A stretch of DNA of 58,318 nucleotides from Campylobacterales bacterium (GCA_016938175.1 JAFGVE010000008.1:1-58318); one strand, 5' to 3'. Numbered from the stretch's first letter, positions 27,064 through 37,743 are shown. Notes: generated by a model not told the origin, from the sequence alone. Made by a program: numbers and translations.

Positions 27064-28137
27064 CTAAGATGTTGCATATCGATACTTTCTCCACTGTCTT
27101 ATAGCCACTAAAAAAAGAACAAATACAGGAGTGATAACACCCACTTCACTTGGTATAGTTTTATTGTTTGAAAGTTCAATAAGCATGAAAAGTACTCCCC
27201 ATACTAAAAGTGTCGCCAAAATAGCTCCAAAACTAAATAAAGAGACATTTAAAAAACGAACACTAATAGGTACAAAAAAGAAGATAATTACGATAAGACA
27301 GGGTACAAAAAGTGGATAAATAAATATCTTATACAATGCCCCTTTAATACTACTAGTATTAACATTTTGATTGCTAAGTAATATAATCGCATCTATTGCA
27401 TTTGCGATAGTAAAGTTTACCTTTCCTTCATAAACCTGATCAAGCATCTTAGGACGAAAGCCTTCTAGTATTTGAATACTCTGTAGTTCAGAAACTCTCA
27501 TACCTCGTGATTCAAAACTCAAATCATCAGGTTTTACAATGATGTCAGCTTGTTTAATATTCCAAAAACCATCTCTATAGAGCGCCTCTTTAGCCACTAA
27601 AACTTCTTGTAAAGAGTCATCAACAACACTAAAAACCCTGATTCCAATTGCTTTTTCCTGTAAAGGAAGTAACTCAGAAAAATAAACATATTTTTTCTCA
27701 TATGCAAAGAAAAGATCCTTTGTAGGATTCAAATATTGAGAGTTTGATTTAATATTGTTTGAAAACTCATCAGCACGTGCAAAATTTGACCAAGAGTGCA
27801 GAGAAATAAACAACACAATTATAATTGAAGCAACAACAACAAAGGGACGTAAGACATCTACACGAGAATAACCCAGAGAATAAAATGAGACTAAGGCATT
27901 AGAACGTATAAGAAAGATTTTTGTGCTAATCATAGCAAAGACTAGTGCTAATGGCAGTAACATATCTATCGCATAAAAAGACTTATATACCAAATATATT
28001 AGTAAAAGGTTTGCCGATTTTGAAAGATCATCCGCACTCCCTATATAATCAAACCCGACTAAGAACATCATTAAAGCACCCATAATAATAAAAAAGTACT
28101 TTAAATAGTGAAATGAGATATAGCGAAAAGCTAACAC
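27064..28137 (-). CDS. LptF/LptG-family permease (YjgP/YjgQ)
   Basis: Inner-membrane subunit of the lipopolysaccharide export machine LptB2FG. The 357 residues have about six membrane segments, three near each end, flanking a soluble periplasmic domain (about 115-265), the standard family layout. The start is GTG with AAGAG upstream and overlaps the pth end by 7 bases. Whether it is LptF or LptG I cannot decide by eye. Confidence 0.88.
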   Translation of the reverse strand: MLAFRYISFHYLKYFFIIMGALMMFLVGFDYIGSADDLSKSANLLLIYLVYKSFYAIDMLLPLALVFAMISTKIFLIRSNALVSFYSLGYSRVDVLRPFVVVASIIIVLFISLHSWSNFARADEFSNNIKSNSQYLNPTKDLFFAYEKKYVYFSELLPLQEKAIGIRVFSVVDDSLQEVLVAKEALYRDGFWNIKQADIIVKPDDLSFESRGMRVSELQSIQILEGFRPKMLDQVYEGKVNFTIANAIDAIILLSNQNVNTSSIKGALYKIFIYPLFVPCLIVIIFFFVPISVRFLNVSLFSFGAILATLLVWGVLFMLIELSNNKTIPSEVGVITPVFVLFLVAIRQWRKYRYATS

Positions 28138-28706
28138 GTTATACTCTTTTGAGAAAATTGTGAGCTAGTATCTTCCATACTATTCGTTAAAAGTGACACT
28201 ACTGCTTTAGCAGTTTTGTCTATCCATTGAGATAAATGAGCTTGTTCTTCACCTGTAAATTTTGCAAGTACATAAGAAGCAACTTCTCCTTTATGCTGAG
28301 GCTTTCCTATCCCCATTCTAACACGTATATACTCACGACCTATATTTGCATCAAGTGATTTTAAACCGTTATGCCCACCATGTCCACCACCTAACTTAAA
28401 ACGTAGTGCTCCAAAAGGAAGATCTAAATCATCATGTATTACAACCACTTTATCTTGCTTATAAAAGTTTTTCACTTTGATAACCGAGTTACCTGAAAGG
28501 TTCATATATGTCATTGGTTTTAATAAAAAATGATTTTCTAAAGAAACACGAGTGTTTTCAAATTTGAAGCATTCACCCAAAAAAGAGCTAGATGAAACAG
28601 AAGAGGCATTAAACTTTTTTATAAGTTCATCAATAACCATAAAACCTATATTATGGCGTGTTTGGGCGTACTCGGCACCAGGGTTCCCTAGGCCGACTAT
28701 AAGCAT
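28131..28706 (-). CDS. pth: Peptidyl-tRNA hydrolase
   Basis: Releases peptides from prematurely dropped peptidyl-tRNA. The 191 residues include VGLGNPGAEYAQTRHNIGF with the catalytic His, KPMTYMNLSG, VVIHDDLDLPFG and GGGHGGHNGLKS. It is two bases downstream of rplY, the common rplY-pth pairing. Confidence 0.97.
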   Translation of the reverse strand: MLIVGLGNPGAEYAQTRHNIGFMVIDELIKKFNASSVSSSSFLGECFKFENTRVSLENHFLLKPMTYMNLSGNSVIKVKNFYKQDKVVVIHDDLDLPFGALRFKLGGGHGGHNGLKSLDANIGREYIRVRMGIGKPQHKGEVASYVLAKFTGEEQAHLSQWIDKTAKAVVSLLTNSMEDTSSQFSQKSITC

Positions 28707-28708
28707 TA

Positions 28709-29245
28709 TTATTTCGCTTTGATAACGCTTAGTACAGATACGCGGTCAGCATCTGTGTATGTTACATTTTCAATTGCCGGTAAGTCACGGATAAGTCTTG
28801 AATCACCAACGTCCATTGGAGTAACATCTACAGTAATCTCATTTGGAACATTTTCTATAGCTGCTTTCACACGAAGACGTTTTTTTGCTATGTGAACCAT
28901 ACCTTTGTTTTTAAGACCGATTGCATCACCTTTTGTTACAACTGGAACGTGATAGTGTGTTACAACACCTGGTTGTGCAACCATTAAATCTACATGTAAA
29001 AGAGTTCCAGTAACTGGTTGTGACTCATATGCTTGAGCAACAACGTTTATCTCTTTTCCATCAATCTTTACAGGGAATGCTAAAGTCTCTTTATTGCGCA
29101 CTGTACGGATATACTCATTCATTTTGAATGCGGCATTGATATTTTCTAAACCTTTTCCGTAAATATTTGCAATTAGATAACCATCACGGCGAAGTGCTTT
29201 CGTGCCCTTCTTACCAATACTCTCTCTAACGATACCTTCTAACAT
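28709..29245 (-). CDS. rplY: 50S ribosomal protein L25 (Ctc form)
   Basis: Binds 5S rRNA. At 178 residues this is the longer Ctc type, an N-terminal L25 domain ([20 protein letters not shown] opening, here [16 protein letters not shown]) plus a C-terminal TL5 domain. A clear -10 (29276-29281) and CAAGGAAAAC precede it, so it likely heads a transcription unit with pth and the LPS permease. Confidence 0.96.
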   Translation of the reverse strand: MLEGIVRESIGKKGTKALRRDGYLIANIYGKGLENINAAFKMNEYIRTVRNKETLAFPVKIDGKEINVVAQAYESQPVTGTLLHVDLMVAQPGVVTHYHVPVVTKGDAIGLKNKGMVHIAKKRLRVKAAIENVPNEITVDVTPMDVGDSRLIRDLPAIENVTYTDADRVSVLSVIKAK

Positions 29246-29275
29246 AATGTTTTCCTTGTGTTTAAAATGGTCGCA

Positions 29276-29281
29276 ATTATA
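29276..29281 (-). promoter_or_regulatory. -10 box for rplY
   Basis: TATAAT on the minus strand in the 54-base gap after pilT; predicted leader about 25 bases. Confidence 0.5.
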
Positions 29282-29299
29282 GCTGATTTTTTTTAAATG

Positions 29300-30490
29300 C
29301 TACTTTAAATCAAACACATCATCAAAATTATTACTTTGTGCTGTTGCATTTCCACTTGATGCATTAGGGTCTTTTGTAATGTTACCGCTTGAGAGTCCAT
29401 TCATTTTAAGCTCTAAATCTGAGGCACTTGTCGCATTTTCCATAGCCTGTTCTTTTGAAATTATCCCTGAATTATATAAATCCAATATAGACTGATCGAA
29501 ACTTTGTGATTTATAATGATCTTTACCAGCCTCTATAGCATCTCGAATTTCGTAGTCTCTATTTTCCATAATCAACTTTTCAATTGTTGGTGTTCTGACT
29601 AATATTTCCATAGCAGCACGCCGTCCACCATCTACTGTTGGAACAAGTCTTTGTGAAATTACACCTTGAATAACACCTGCAACAGAGAGTCTTACACGAT
29701 TTTGCTCGTCAGTTGGAAATTGTGCAATAATACGATTAATAGTCTCTTTGGCATCAATGGTGTGTAGTGTTGAGAAAACTAAGTGCCCCGTATCTGCCGC
29801 ATGAAGTGCAAGGTTAATAGTCTCCTTGTCACGCATCTCTCCAACTAAAATAATATCAGGGTCCTCACGAAGTGCTGCACGTAAAGCATTGGAAAATGAA
29901 GCTGTATCTTGTCCAACTGAACGCTGATTAATTATACAGCCTCTATCTTTATGAACGAACTCAATAGGATCTTCAATTGTAATAATGTGCTTCTTTTTCT
30001 TCAGATTTATCTCATTAATAAGTGCTGCAAGTGTTGTTGATTTACCAGAACCCGTAACACCTGTCACTAAAACAAGTCCACGCTCTTTTTGTGTAAAACT
30101 TTTTACGATATCTGGAAGATGTAACTCTTCAAAACTTGGAATTTTTACAGGAATAACACGAAATACTGCAGAAACTCCATCCATTTGAAAAAAAATATTC
30201 ACACGAAAACGATTGAACTCATCATATGGATACACAAGGTCAAGCTCTTTATGCTCAACAAACTCAGCGAAACGGCCTTTCAATAGCTCTTTTGCAAAAG
30301 TAAGTGCATCATCTTTAGAAAAAATACCACCTGAAAACTGTACAATATTCCCGTTTATACGTGCACGTACAACAGCATTTGCTTTTATATGGAGGTCACT
30401 CCCTCCAACTTCAATCATCTTTTTAAGATATGCACGAACCTTTTTTAACTGTTCAAAAGTTAACTTACTTACATCGACTTCATTATTCAT
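29300..30490 (-). CDS. pilT: PilT-type twitching ATPase
   Basis: Hexameric ATPase that retracts type IV pili. The 396 residues have an N-terminal PAS-like domain (GGSDLHIKANAVVRARING), Walker A GVTGSGKSTT, the Asp box, Walker B in DPDIILVGEMRD, a His box (HAADTGHLVFSTLHT) and a C-terminal EIRDAIEAGKD segment standing where PilT has AIRNLIRE. The last 40 residues are Asn/Ser-rich and variable. No other pilus gene is here. It overlaps tal by 4 bases. PilT against PilU cannot be settled by eye. Confidence 0.88.
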   Translation of the reverse strand: MNNEVDVSKLTFEQLKKVRAYLKKMIEVGGSDLHIKANAVVRARINGNIVQFSGGIFSKDDALTFAKELLKGRFAEFVEHKELDLVYPYDEFNRFRVNIFFQMDGVSAVFRVIPVKIPSFEELHLPDIVKSFTQKERGLVLVTGVTGSGKSTTLAALINEINLKKKKHIITIEDPIEFVHKDRGCIINQRSVGQDTASFSNALRAALREDPDIILVGEMRDKETINLALHAADTGHLVFSTLHTIDAKETINRIIAQFPTDEQNRVRLSVAGVIQGVISQRLVPTVDGGRRAAMEILVRTPTIEKLIMENRDYEIRDAIEAGKDHYKSQSFDQSILDLYNSGIISKEQAMENATSASDLELKMNGLSSGNITKDPNASSGNATAQSNNFDDVFDLK

Positions 30491-31467
30491 AGTGCCTCCA
30501 AAATATCTCTAAACGCATCCTTAAACGCTATTAAACCATCTGCAATCTGCTCATCTAAAACTGCGTTCAAATCTACTCCCGCATTTTTTACTTTCTCAAA
30601 ATGTTCCTGAATTACTGTATCTTCAAGTGGTAATTTTGCACTTTTATCTTCACTCTGCATATACGCTTTTATAGTATCAATCGGTGCTGTATTAACACTA
30701 TTATAAGCTAGTAAACCCTTTATATAATAATCAGCACTTAGAGAGTCATCTTTTACGCCTGTGCTTGCAAAGAGTGTACGACATCCATTCACACCCATCT
30801 TCTCTATACTATTATAAATAGCTGCTGAATTATAAATACCCGTAAGTCCTACAGACACACCTGCTTGTAGAAGTTTTGTATCTATTGCACGGTCAACTCT
30901 GCTTACAAAAACACTAATTACAGTATCTACATTTTTACCAAATATTGCAACACCTTTTGCGAAAGCCTCTGCACAAGCTTTTGCTTGTGACTCTTTAAAA
31001 ATAAGTGTTGCATTTACAGCAATACCTTCAGAGGTTAATTTTTCCATGGCAATGTATCCAGCTTCTGTTGCAGGAACCTTAATCATTACGTTTGGTCTAT
31101 TTATCATTTTATAGAGTCTTCTTCCCTCCTCTATAGTTCCTTCTGCATCATCACATAAAAAGGGGTCAACTTCTATACTTACATATCCATCATCTCCACT
31201 ATCAAAAAGAGGACGTAAAATATCTGCAGCTTTTGTGATATCATAGATTGCTACAGCCTCATATTTCTCTTTAGGGCTTAATCCGTCTAATGTTGCAAGT
31301 TGTGTTTTATATGCACTCGAGTTTAAAATTGCATTTTTAAAAATAGCAGGATTTGAAGTTGCTCCATTAATAACACCTTGTGCAATTAACTCTTTAAACT
31401 CAGCATCTAAATAATCTCTTTCTATAAAATCTGCCCAAAGGGAAAACTTTAAACTCTCTATATACAT
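30487..31467 (-). CDS. tal: Transaldolase
   Basis: Transfers a dihydroxyacetone unit in the non-oxidative pentose phosphate pathway. The 326 residues show NGATSNPAIF near the N-terminus, the Schiff-base Lys in NVMIKVPATEAG and NATLIFKESQA. Length fits the longer transaldolase type. It lies 10 bases after a sensor kinase gene and overlaps pilT as ATGA. Confidence 0.93.
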   Translation of the reverse strand: MYIESLKFSLWADFIERDYLDAEFKELIAQGVINGATSNPAIFKNAILNSSAYKTQLATLDGLSPKEKYEAVAIYDITKAADILRPLFDSGDDGYVSIEVDPFLCDDAEGTIEEGRRLYKMINRPNVMIKVPATEAGYIAMEKLTSEGIAVNATLIFKESQAKACAEAFAKGVAIFGKNVDTVISVFVSRVDRAIDTKLLQAGVSVGLTGIYNSAAIYNSIEKMGVNGCRTLFASTGVKDDSLSADYYIKGLLAYNSVNTAPIDTIKAYMQSEDKSAKLPLEDTVIQEHFEKVKNAGVDLNAVLDEQIADGLIAFKDAFRDILEAL

Positions 31468-31477
31468 ATCTACTCAC

Positions 31478-32740
31478 CTATTGTAATTTTTTTGGAACAA
31501 TTATAGCAAAGCTAGAGCCTTTTGATGAACTGCTTACCTGAATTTGCGTCCCAAACTGTTTTTCCATAATCATTTGCGACATATAGAGACCAAGTCCTGT
31601 TCCATTTTTGCCTTTAGTACTAAAATATGGTTCAAAAAGCTTGTCCATATTTTCTTGTTCAATACCTCTTGCATTATCTTCAACACATATACGAATGCTA
31701 TTTCCCTCTTCTTTTGCACTTACAACTATTTTCCCCTCTTGAGTATCAAACTCCAAAAGAGCATCTATCGCATTATTAAGTAAGTTTAATATAACCTGAA
31801 CAAGTTCATTAGGATACGTGTATATTGTTGTATCTCTTTTTATATCTAAAGAGAGAACTATCTTCTCTTCTTTGATACGAGGAGTCACAAAATTTATAGC
31901 TTTTTGTAATAAGTTTTCTACTCTCATCTCTTCTACAACTCTATTTGGACGAAAAAAAGTTTGAAAATCATCTATGGTATTTGAGAGATATAAAATCGTT
32001 TTATTAATCTCTTCTAACATCTTTTGTGTACTCTCTTCATCACATTTCTTTCCGAGCATTTTTTGAATTTCAAAATTTGAAATGGTGAGTGTAATTGTTG
32101 AGAGAGGTTGTCTCCACTGATGCGCTATCATACTTATCATTTCGCCCATAATCGCATGCTTGGATTGTAGTGCCATGATTTTTTTTTGCGAACGAATAAT
32201 CTCTTTTGCCTCGTCCATATTTTTTTGATATAGGTAAATAATAATACTAATCACAGCGATAACAAAAGAGATATATGAAACCTGAAAAAGTGAATACTGC
32301 ACTGCAACAAAAGGTTGTAGTGGTGCAATCAAGAGTCCACTAATCATAAATAAAACCCAATAAATAGCACTTTTTTGATTTTGAAAATAGAGTAAAATCA
32401 TTGGATAAGTAAAGAGCCAAATATGCTTTAACTCTTCGGGAGCACTCACATATACAAGGAATAAAAAGAAAAGAGTGAACTGTACAGTTTCAATAAGTGC
32501 TACATAATAAAACGAGTTTTTACATTTTCGTAAAAGAAAAAAGAGAAAGATATTTATACTGATTAAAAAAACTTCAATTGCAATAAGTCCAGCTACACCA
32601 CGTACTACATTACCTATTGCTCCATAAATAAGTGAAATACTAGAGAGAATAATGGCAATATTTACCATCTGGAACTTACTTCTCAACTCACTCTCTTCAG
32701 GTGAAAAATCCCAGTTACTTGTAAATATACCTAAACTCAT
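31478..32740 (-). CDS. Membrane-bound sensor histidine kinase
   Basis: About 420 residues. Residues 20-175 are hydrophobic with about six membrane segments and almost no periplasmic loops, so it may sense membrane state or a buried ligand. A HisKA domain follows with the phospho-acceptor in IAHQWRQPLSTI, then HATPase_c with LNNAIDAL (N box), VEDNARGI (G1) and GTGLGLYMSQMI (G2). I use ATG 32740 because AAGGAG sits five bases before it; an in-frame GTG at 32746 overlaps that site. No response regulator is adjacent, so it is an orphan kinase. Confidence 0.88.
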   Translation of the reverse strand: MSLGIFTSNWDFSPEESELRSKFQMVNIAIILSSISLIYGAIGNVVRGVAGLIAIEVFLISINIFLFFLLRKCKNSFYYVALIETVQFTLFFLFLVYVSAPEELKHIWLFTYPMILLYFQNQKSAIYWVLFMISGLLIAPLQPFVAVQYSLFQVSYISFVIAVISIIIYLYQKNMDEAKEIIRSQKKIMALQSKHAIMGEMISMIAHQWRQPLSTITLTISNFEIQKMLGKKCDEESTQKMLEEINKTILYLSNTIDDFQTFFRPNRVVEEMRVENLLQKAINFVTPRIKEEKIVLSLDIKRDTTIYTYPNELVQVILNLLNNAIDALLEFDTQEGKIVVSAKEEGNSIRICVEDNARGIEQENMDKLFEPYFSTKGKNGTGLGLYMSQMIMEKQFGTQIQVSSSSKGSSFAIIVPKKLQ

Positions 32741-32751
32741 CTGCACTCCTT

Positions 32752-33693
32752 CTAGGGTAAATAAACCTTATCTTGATACTCTTGATACTCTAGTGTAGCA
32801 TTACTATCAAGAGTAATACCACCTCCGCTTTTATAAATAAAACCTTCTTTGCTTTTCTCAATAAAACGTATCATTACGGCACTATCAAGCTTTTCTCCAT
32901 CGTAAACTCCAAAAACTCCGGAAAAATGACCCCTATTATACCCTTCTATCTTTTCAATAATCTCAATCGTACTTTTTTTAGGAGCACCCGTAATACTTCC
33001 AGCAGGAAGCAGTGTTTGTAATATAGTGCCTATGTTTTCATGCCAATTACTATGTAACATTCCACTAATATGTGAGCTTACTTGCAACAAAGCCCTCTCT
33101 CCGGCAGAGATTTTCTCTACATAACGAAAATGTTCAACTTTAACATCCTCTGCGACCATAGAGAGATCATTACGTAAGAGATCAACAACCATAACATGTT
33201 CTGCCATCTCTTTTGTATTTGAAAGAATCAACTCCTCTGCATTATCTAGCGATGCATCAATAGTCCCCTTCATAGGAAAGGTATGAATTGTATCGTTGTT
33301 GATTTTTATAAAAGTTTCAGGAGAGAAACAGACAAATTCATCTTTATAGTAAAGTTTATACTTTGCATTTGCAAGTTCAAAAATTTCTTTGAGACTCAAG
33401 GAAGTTTGTATATCTGTAGGTTGTGTAAGATTAAGGATATATGTTTCGCCTGCTTTTATTTTCTCTATAACAGCGTCAAATTTTTTTTTATAACTCTCAA
33501 AAGCAACAGATGTCATTGTATGAAAGCTTTGTTTATGTCGCTCATAAGTTATTGGGGCGTCAATCATAAAAGCCACACCACGATCATCAAGTTCACTTAA
33601 CTTTATAGCATCAACACTCTTGGCTTTATAGTCACAAATAAATAAAAAAGGTTCTCTCTGTTTTCCAAGAGTGTTTAAAAGTTCAAATCCCAT
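32752..33693 (-). CDS. pabB: Aminodeoxychorismate synthase component I
   Basis: Chorismate-binding enzyme making 4-amino-4-deoxychorismate for folate. At 313 residues it contains only the chorismate-utilising catalytic core: IKAGETYILNLTQP, FPMKGTIDA, VVDLLRNDL and GSITGAPKKSTIEIIE are the family motifs. The N-terminal regulatory half of larger PabB/TrpE proteins is reduced, as in short epsilonproteobacterial forms. It sits 4 bases from pyrB. Confidence 0.9.
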   Translation of the reverse strand: MGFELLNTLGKQREPFLFICDYKAKSVDAIKLSELDDRGVAFMIDAPITYERHKQSFHTMTSVAFESYKKKFDAVIEKIKAGETYILNLTQPTDIQTSLSLKEIFELANAKYKLYYKDEFVCFSPETFIKINNDTIHTFPMKGTIDASLDNAEELILSNTKEMAEHVMVVDLLRNDLSMVAEDVKVEHFRYVEKISAGERALLQVSSHISGMLHSNWHENIGTILQTLLPAGSITGAPKKSTIEIIEKIEGYNRGHFSGVFGVYDGEKLDSAVMIRFIEKSKEGFIYKSGGGITLDSNATLEYQEYQDKVYLP

Positions 33694-33697
33694 AAAC

Positions 33698-34570
33698 TCA
33701 TGACGCTATCAGTTTCTTAAGAATTGCCATACGGATATTTACACCATTACTTACCTGTTCTAAAACCTTACATCTTTTATCATTTAAAAGTCCATCTGTA
33801 ATGTCAATATTTCTATGAACTGGTCCGGGATGGAGTAAAATAATATCTCTATCACCTATAAGCTCTTCAGTAATGCAAAAATCACTTGCATAGTCTTTAA
33901 GTGAAGCATAACTCTGTGAAGAGTGTCTCTCCGTCTGTGTACGAAGACTCATAATCGCATCAACTTCATCAACTATCTCAGTTAAAAAATGCGTCGTGCG
34001 TAATTTTGTTTTTGGCAAAAAATGAGGCGGCGCTACAAGAATAACTTCCATACCAAAACGAGTAAGTAGTTCAATGTTAGAGTTTGCAACACGTGAGTTT
34101 TTAATATCTCCAACTATAGCAATTTTCTTTCCTTTTAAATCTCCAAAATGCTCTTTAAGAGTATAAAGGTCTAAAAGTGCTTGAGAAGGGTGTGCATGAG
34201 CACCATCACCAGCATTGACAATACTTGCTTTTGTGTGATTTGAAAGAATTTTTGGTACACCTGCATTTTGATGGCGGACAATAATTGCATGCGGTCCCAT
34301 TGCATCAAGATTCATTGCAGTATCTACAAGTGTTTCACCTTTTTTTGTAGAGCTCTTAGCAACATCTAAATGTACCATCTCAGCACCAAGACGCTTAGCC
34401 GCAATTTCAAAAGAGCTACGTGTACGTGTAGAGTTTTCAAAGAAGAGTGTAATGATGATTTTATCTTGTAAAACCCGCTCAAAACGACCATCACTAAAGC
34501 GTTTAGCATCAGCTAAAATAGACTCTATCTCCTCAGTTGTAAAGTCGTCTGTGCGAATTAAATGTGCCAT
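33698..34570 (-). CDS. pyrB: Aspartate carbamoyltransferase catalytic subunit
   Basis: First committed step of pyrimidine synthesis, carbamoyl phosphate plus aspartate. The 290 residues carry the carbamoyl-phosphate motif [29 protein letters not shown], and [11 protein letters not shown] near the C-terminus. No regulatory pyrI is near. It is followed by pabB at 4 bases. Confidence 0.97.
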   Translation of the reverse strand: MAHLIRTDDFTTEEIESILADAKRFSDGRFERVLQDKIIITLFFENSTRTRSSFEIAAKRLGAEMVHLDVAKSSTKKGETLVDTAMNLDAMGPHAIIVRHQNAGVPKILSNHTKASIVNAGDGAHAHPSQALLDLYTLKEHFGDLKGKKIAIVGDIKNSRVANSNIELLTRFGMEVILVAPPHFLPKTKLRTTHFLTEIVDEVDAIMSLRTQTERHSSQSYASLKDYASDFCITEELIGDRDIILLHPGPVHRNIDITDGLLNDKRCKVLEQVSNGVNIRMAILKKLIAS

Positions 34571-34590
34571 CTATTTTTCCCTTGAAAATT

Positions 34591-35238
34591 TTACAAATTA
34601 TACAAGAGTTCACATATTGTGTCAATGTCCTTACTCACTTTAAAAACATCATATTTATTATTGAGAAAAAATGGTTCACTAATAGTTGAGAAACTACTGT
34701 CCTCCGCTCTACAATTAAATGCAAAAACATGTGCTAAACCTTTATTTTTAAGTGTTTGCAGACTAAGTAATGTATCATTTATACAGCCAAGAGAGCAGTG
34801 TGTAACAAGTAGTGTATTTGCTTGAAAATAAGATATTAAATCCACTATCATAAATGTTCCATCAACAGGCACATACAATCCACCTGCTCCTTCAATAATG
34901 AGAACATCACATATCTCTTCAAGCTTTGCTATAGCTACATCTACTTTGGCAAAATCAAAAGGCTCTCCTTTGGAAGCTATATAAGGTGCTGCTGGAAGCT
35001 CGTATGAGATTGGCACAACATCCTCTATACTCAAATCTGCACATTCAGGGTTTAACTCTTTAATCGTATGTAAAAGCATTGCACCATCAAGATATACTCC
35101 ATCAATCACACCTGTTTCAACAGGTTTAATTGCCGCAACACGAAGTCCCTGTGCAGCAAACTCTTTGAGCAGTTTGACACTTGTATATGTCTTTCCAATG
35201 TCAGTATTTGTTGCTGTTACAAAGATTCTTTTTGCCAT
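34591..35238 (-). CDS. bioD: Dethiobiotin synthetase
   Basis: Closes the ureido ring of dethiobiotin with ATP and CO2. The 215 residues start FVTATNTDIGKTYTS (P-loop), contain KPVETG, and EGAGGLYVPVD. Length is normal. A TATAAT box (35262-35267) and AAAAGGCAG before ATG support its own promoter. It appears to head the bioD-pyrB-pabB-kinase-tal-pilT run. Confidence 0.95.
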   Translation of the reverse strand: MAKRIFVTATNTDIGKTYTSVKLLKEFAAQGLRVAAIKPVETGVIDGVYLDGAMLLHTIKELNPECADLSIEDVVPISYELPAAPYIASKGEPFDFAKVDVAIAKLEEICDVLIIEGAGGLYVPVDGTFMIVDLISYFQANTLLVTHCSLGCINDTLLSLQTLKNKGLAHVFAFNCRAEDSSFSTISEPFFLNNKYDVFKVSKDIDTICELLYNL

Positions 35239-35261
35239 AGTCTGCCTTTTGTTTTTGGCGA

Positions 35262-35267
35262 ATTATA
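35262..35267 (-). promoter_or_regulatory. -10 box for bioD
   Basis: TATAAT on the minus strand 24 bases before the bioD ATG; the leader holds AAAAGGCAG. Confidence 0.45.
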
Positions 35268-35374
35268 ACGAAGGAAAGAAAATTGAAATATTTTGATAAA
35301 AAAAGCTTTTGAAAATTATTGATAGAAAATTTTTTATTTATTTGTATTGAGATTGAAATGTTTGGGTAAAGGAG

Positions 35375-35420
35375 CTTACATAATGTAAGTGAGTGCACCC
35401 ATCATTCTAAGATGAGTGCA
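35375..35420. repeat. Two tandem hairpins downstream of ilvC
   Basis: CTTACAT-A-ATGTAAG at 35375-35389 is a perfect palindrome around one base. TGCACCCATC / GATGAGTGCA at 35394-35420 pairs 9 of 10 bases around a 7-base loop. They lie 15-60 bases beyond the ilvC stop. Neither has a good T tract, so they could be Rho-assisted termination, mRNA 3'-end protection or operators. Confidence 0.4.
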
Positions 35421-35434
35421 AAGAAATCTAAAAA

Positions 35435-36504
<1,070 letters not shown>

Positions 36505-36517
36505 AAAAATTTGTGGC

Positions 36518-36523
36518 ATTATA
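36518..36523 (-). promoter_or_regulatory. Distal -10 box for ilvC
   Basis: TATAAT on the minus strand, giving a leader of about 55 bases that includes the hairpin at 36479-36504. Confidence 0.4.
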
Positions 36524-36615
36524 CTTAAATAAAGCAAAAACTTTTATAATGTTATAAATTAATACGCTAAATACTATAAATTTTTTACCAAAATACAATA
36601 AAAAACAGGTTTTCT

Positions 36616-37347
36616 ATGAACAAACAAAAAGTCTCTATAGAGCATAAATACAGGGGAAGTATAGAGCTTCCAGACAATAAATACGCAAAAGATGTTTTTT
36701 TTCGGATTAAACAGGCATATGCAAATCATGAAAATATGGGTACGCATCTTATATTTTCCAAAAACAAACTTTGCCAGTTACGTAATTACCAGAGAGGTTC
36801 TGCTGTAACCGAACTAGAAAACATAGACCTCTATATTGAGATGGGTGAAATTTTAGGTTTTAATACAGATGATGCGAAAAAACTCAAAAACTCCATTCTT
36901 TTCATCAATGACAAAGCCCATACAAGTTTTAACATCAAAAAAAGAATCCGTCTCTCAAACAAACAAAAAAGAAGTAAAACTGACAAACGTTATATGTTCT
37001 GGGATATTGAAAACTTCTCAAATATCAGCTCAATTTTTAACGATCTTATCGAGCCTTACGAGATAGAGGATGAAAATATTTTCATGGCTGCAAATCCAGA
37101 CTCTTTATATCTCAAACGTAGTGAATGGGAAGCAAATCTTTTTGACTATGGAAAGACACTGAACTCTTTTAATTTTATAAAGTGTGATCATGGCAAAAAC
37201 GTAGCTGACGATGTTTTGTTAGAAGAGTTTAAAAAGCTAAAACTACAAAATGCAGATATTTATATGATGACTTTCGACAGAGAGTTAAAAGAACGCTTTG
37301 TAGAAGCTACTCATCCGAGTAACAATCTTTATATAATGGGAAAATAA
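36616..37347 (+). CDS. Uncharacterised protein with C-terminal NYN/PIN-like nuclease domain
   Basis: A 243-residue protein I do not recognise by name. Residues 125-243 look like a NYN (PIN-fold) domain: FWDIENFSNI with Asp130 and Asn133, then NVADDVLLEEF with Asp198/199, then MMTFDRELKERF with Asp221, the spacing of acidic metal ligands in LabA/NYN ribonucleases. Residues 1-110 are basic and helical and may bind nucleic acid. A segment near 108-125 is very Lys/Arg-rich. It stands alone between ilvC (divergent) and ruvX (convergent). AGG precedes ATG. An RNase role is inferred. Confidence 0.65.
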   Translation: MNKQKVSIEHKYRGSIELPDNKYAKDVFFRIKQAYANHENMGTHLIFSKNKLCQLRNYQRGSAVTELENIDLYIEMGEILGFNTDDAKKLKNSILFINDKAHTSFNIKKRIRLSNKQKRSKTDKRYMFWDIENFSNISSIFNDLIEPYEIEDENIFMAANPDSLYLKRSEWEANLFDYGKTLNSFNFIKCDHGKNVADDVLLEEFKKLKLQNADIYMMTFDRELKERFVEATHPSNNLYIMGK

Positions 37348-37350
37348 CCC

Positions 37351-37743
37351 TTATTTATGTGTACGAAGAAAACGTTCTAAAATAATTTTTGCAGAGAGGG
37401 AATCTACCCGTCCATCCCGTATCTGTTTCATTTCACCTTTCATTAAAGCTTCTGCCTCTTTTGAACTTCCTGCTTCATCTTGAAAAAAGAGTTCACCTTC
37501 AAAAGCAACTAGAGACATAAAATGTGTTATACGTCTACGCATCTCATCTTCACTACTTCCACCTAAAGGCAGGCCAACAACAACTGCGTCAGCACCCCAC
37601 TCAGCCAAAATAACCTTAACTTCATTTGCAGCCTGATTTCTATTTTTACGTATCACAGCAGGTAGAGGTACTACTATATCTTTATGTGCTGCGTAAGCAA
37701 TTCCTATACGTTTAAGACCTAAATCTATAGCGATGTATTTCAA
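37351..37743 (-). CDS. ruvX: RuvX/YqgF RNase H-fold protein
   Basis: Putative Holliday junction resolvase, also linked in E. coli to 16S rRNA 5'-end maturation. The 130 residues start with YIAIDLGLKRIGIA (first catalytic Asp), contain VVVGLPLGGSSEDEM, and FQDEAGSSKEAEAL. There is no ATG. I place the start at TTG 37743, which gives the usual MKYIAIDLG opening, has GGGA eight bases upstream, and lies just after the mnmE stop. Another TTG at 37761 would overlap mnmE. Confidence 0.88.
   Translation of the reverse strand: MKYIAIDLGLKRIGIAYAAHKDIVVPLPAVIRKNRNQAANEVKVILAEWGADAVVVGLPLGGSSEDEMRRRITHFMSLVAFEGELFFQDEAGSSKEAEALMKGEMKQIRDGRVDSLSAKIILERFLRTHK

Noticed and set aside
30213..30512. Plus-strand frame opposite pilT
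   Set aside because: Antisense to conserved PilT sequence; composition is that of a shadow frame.
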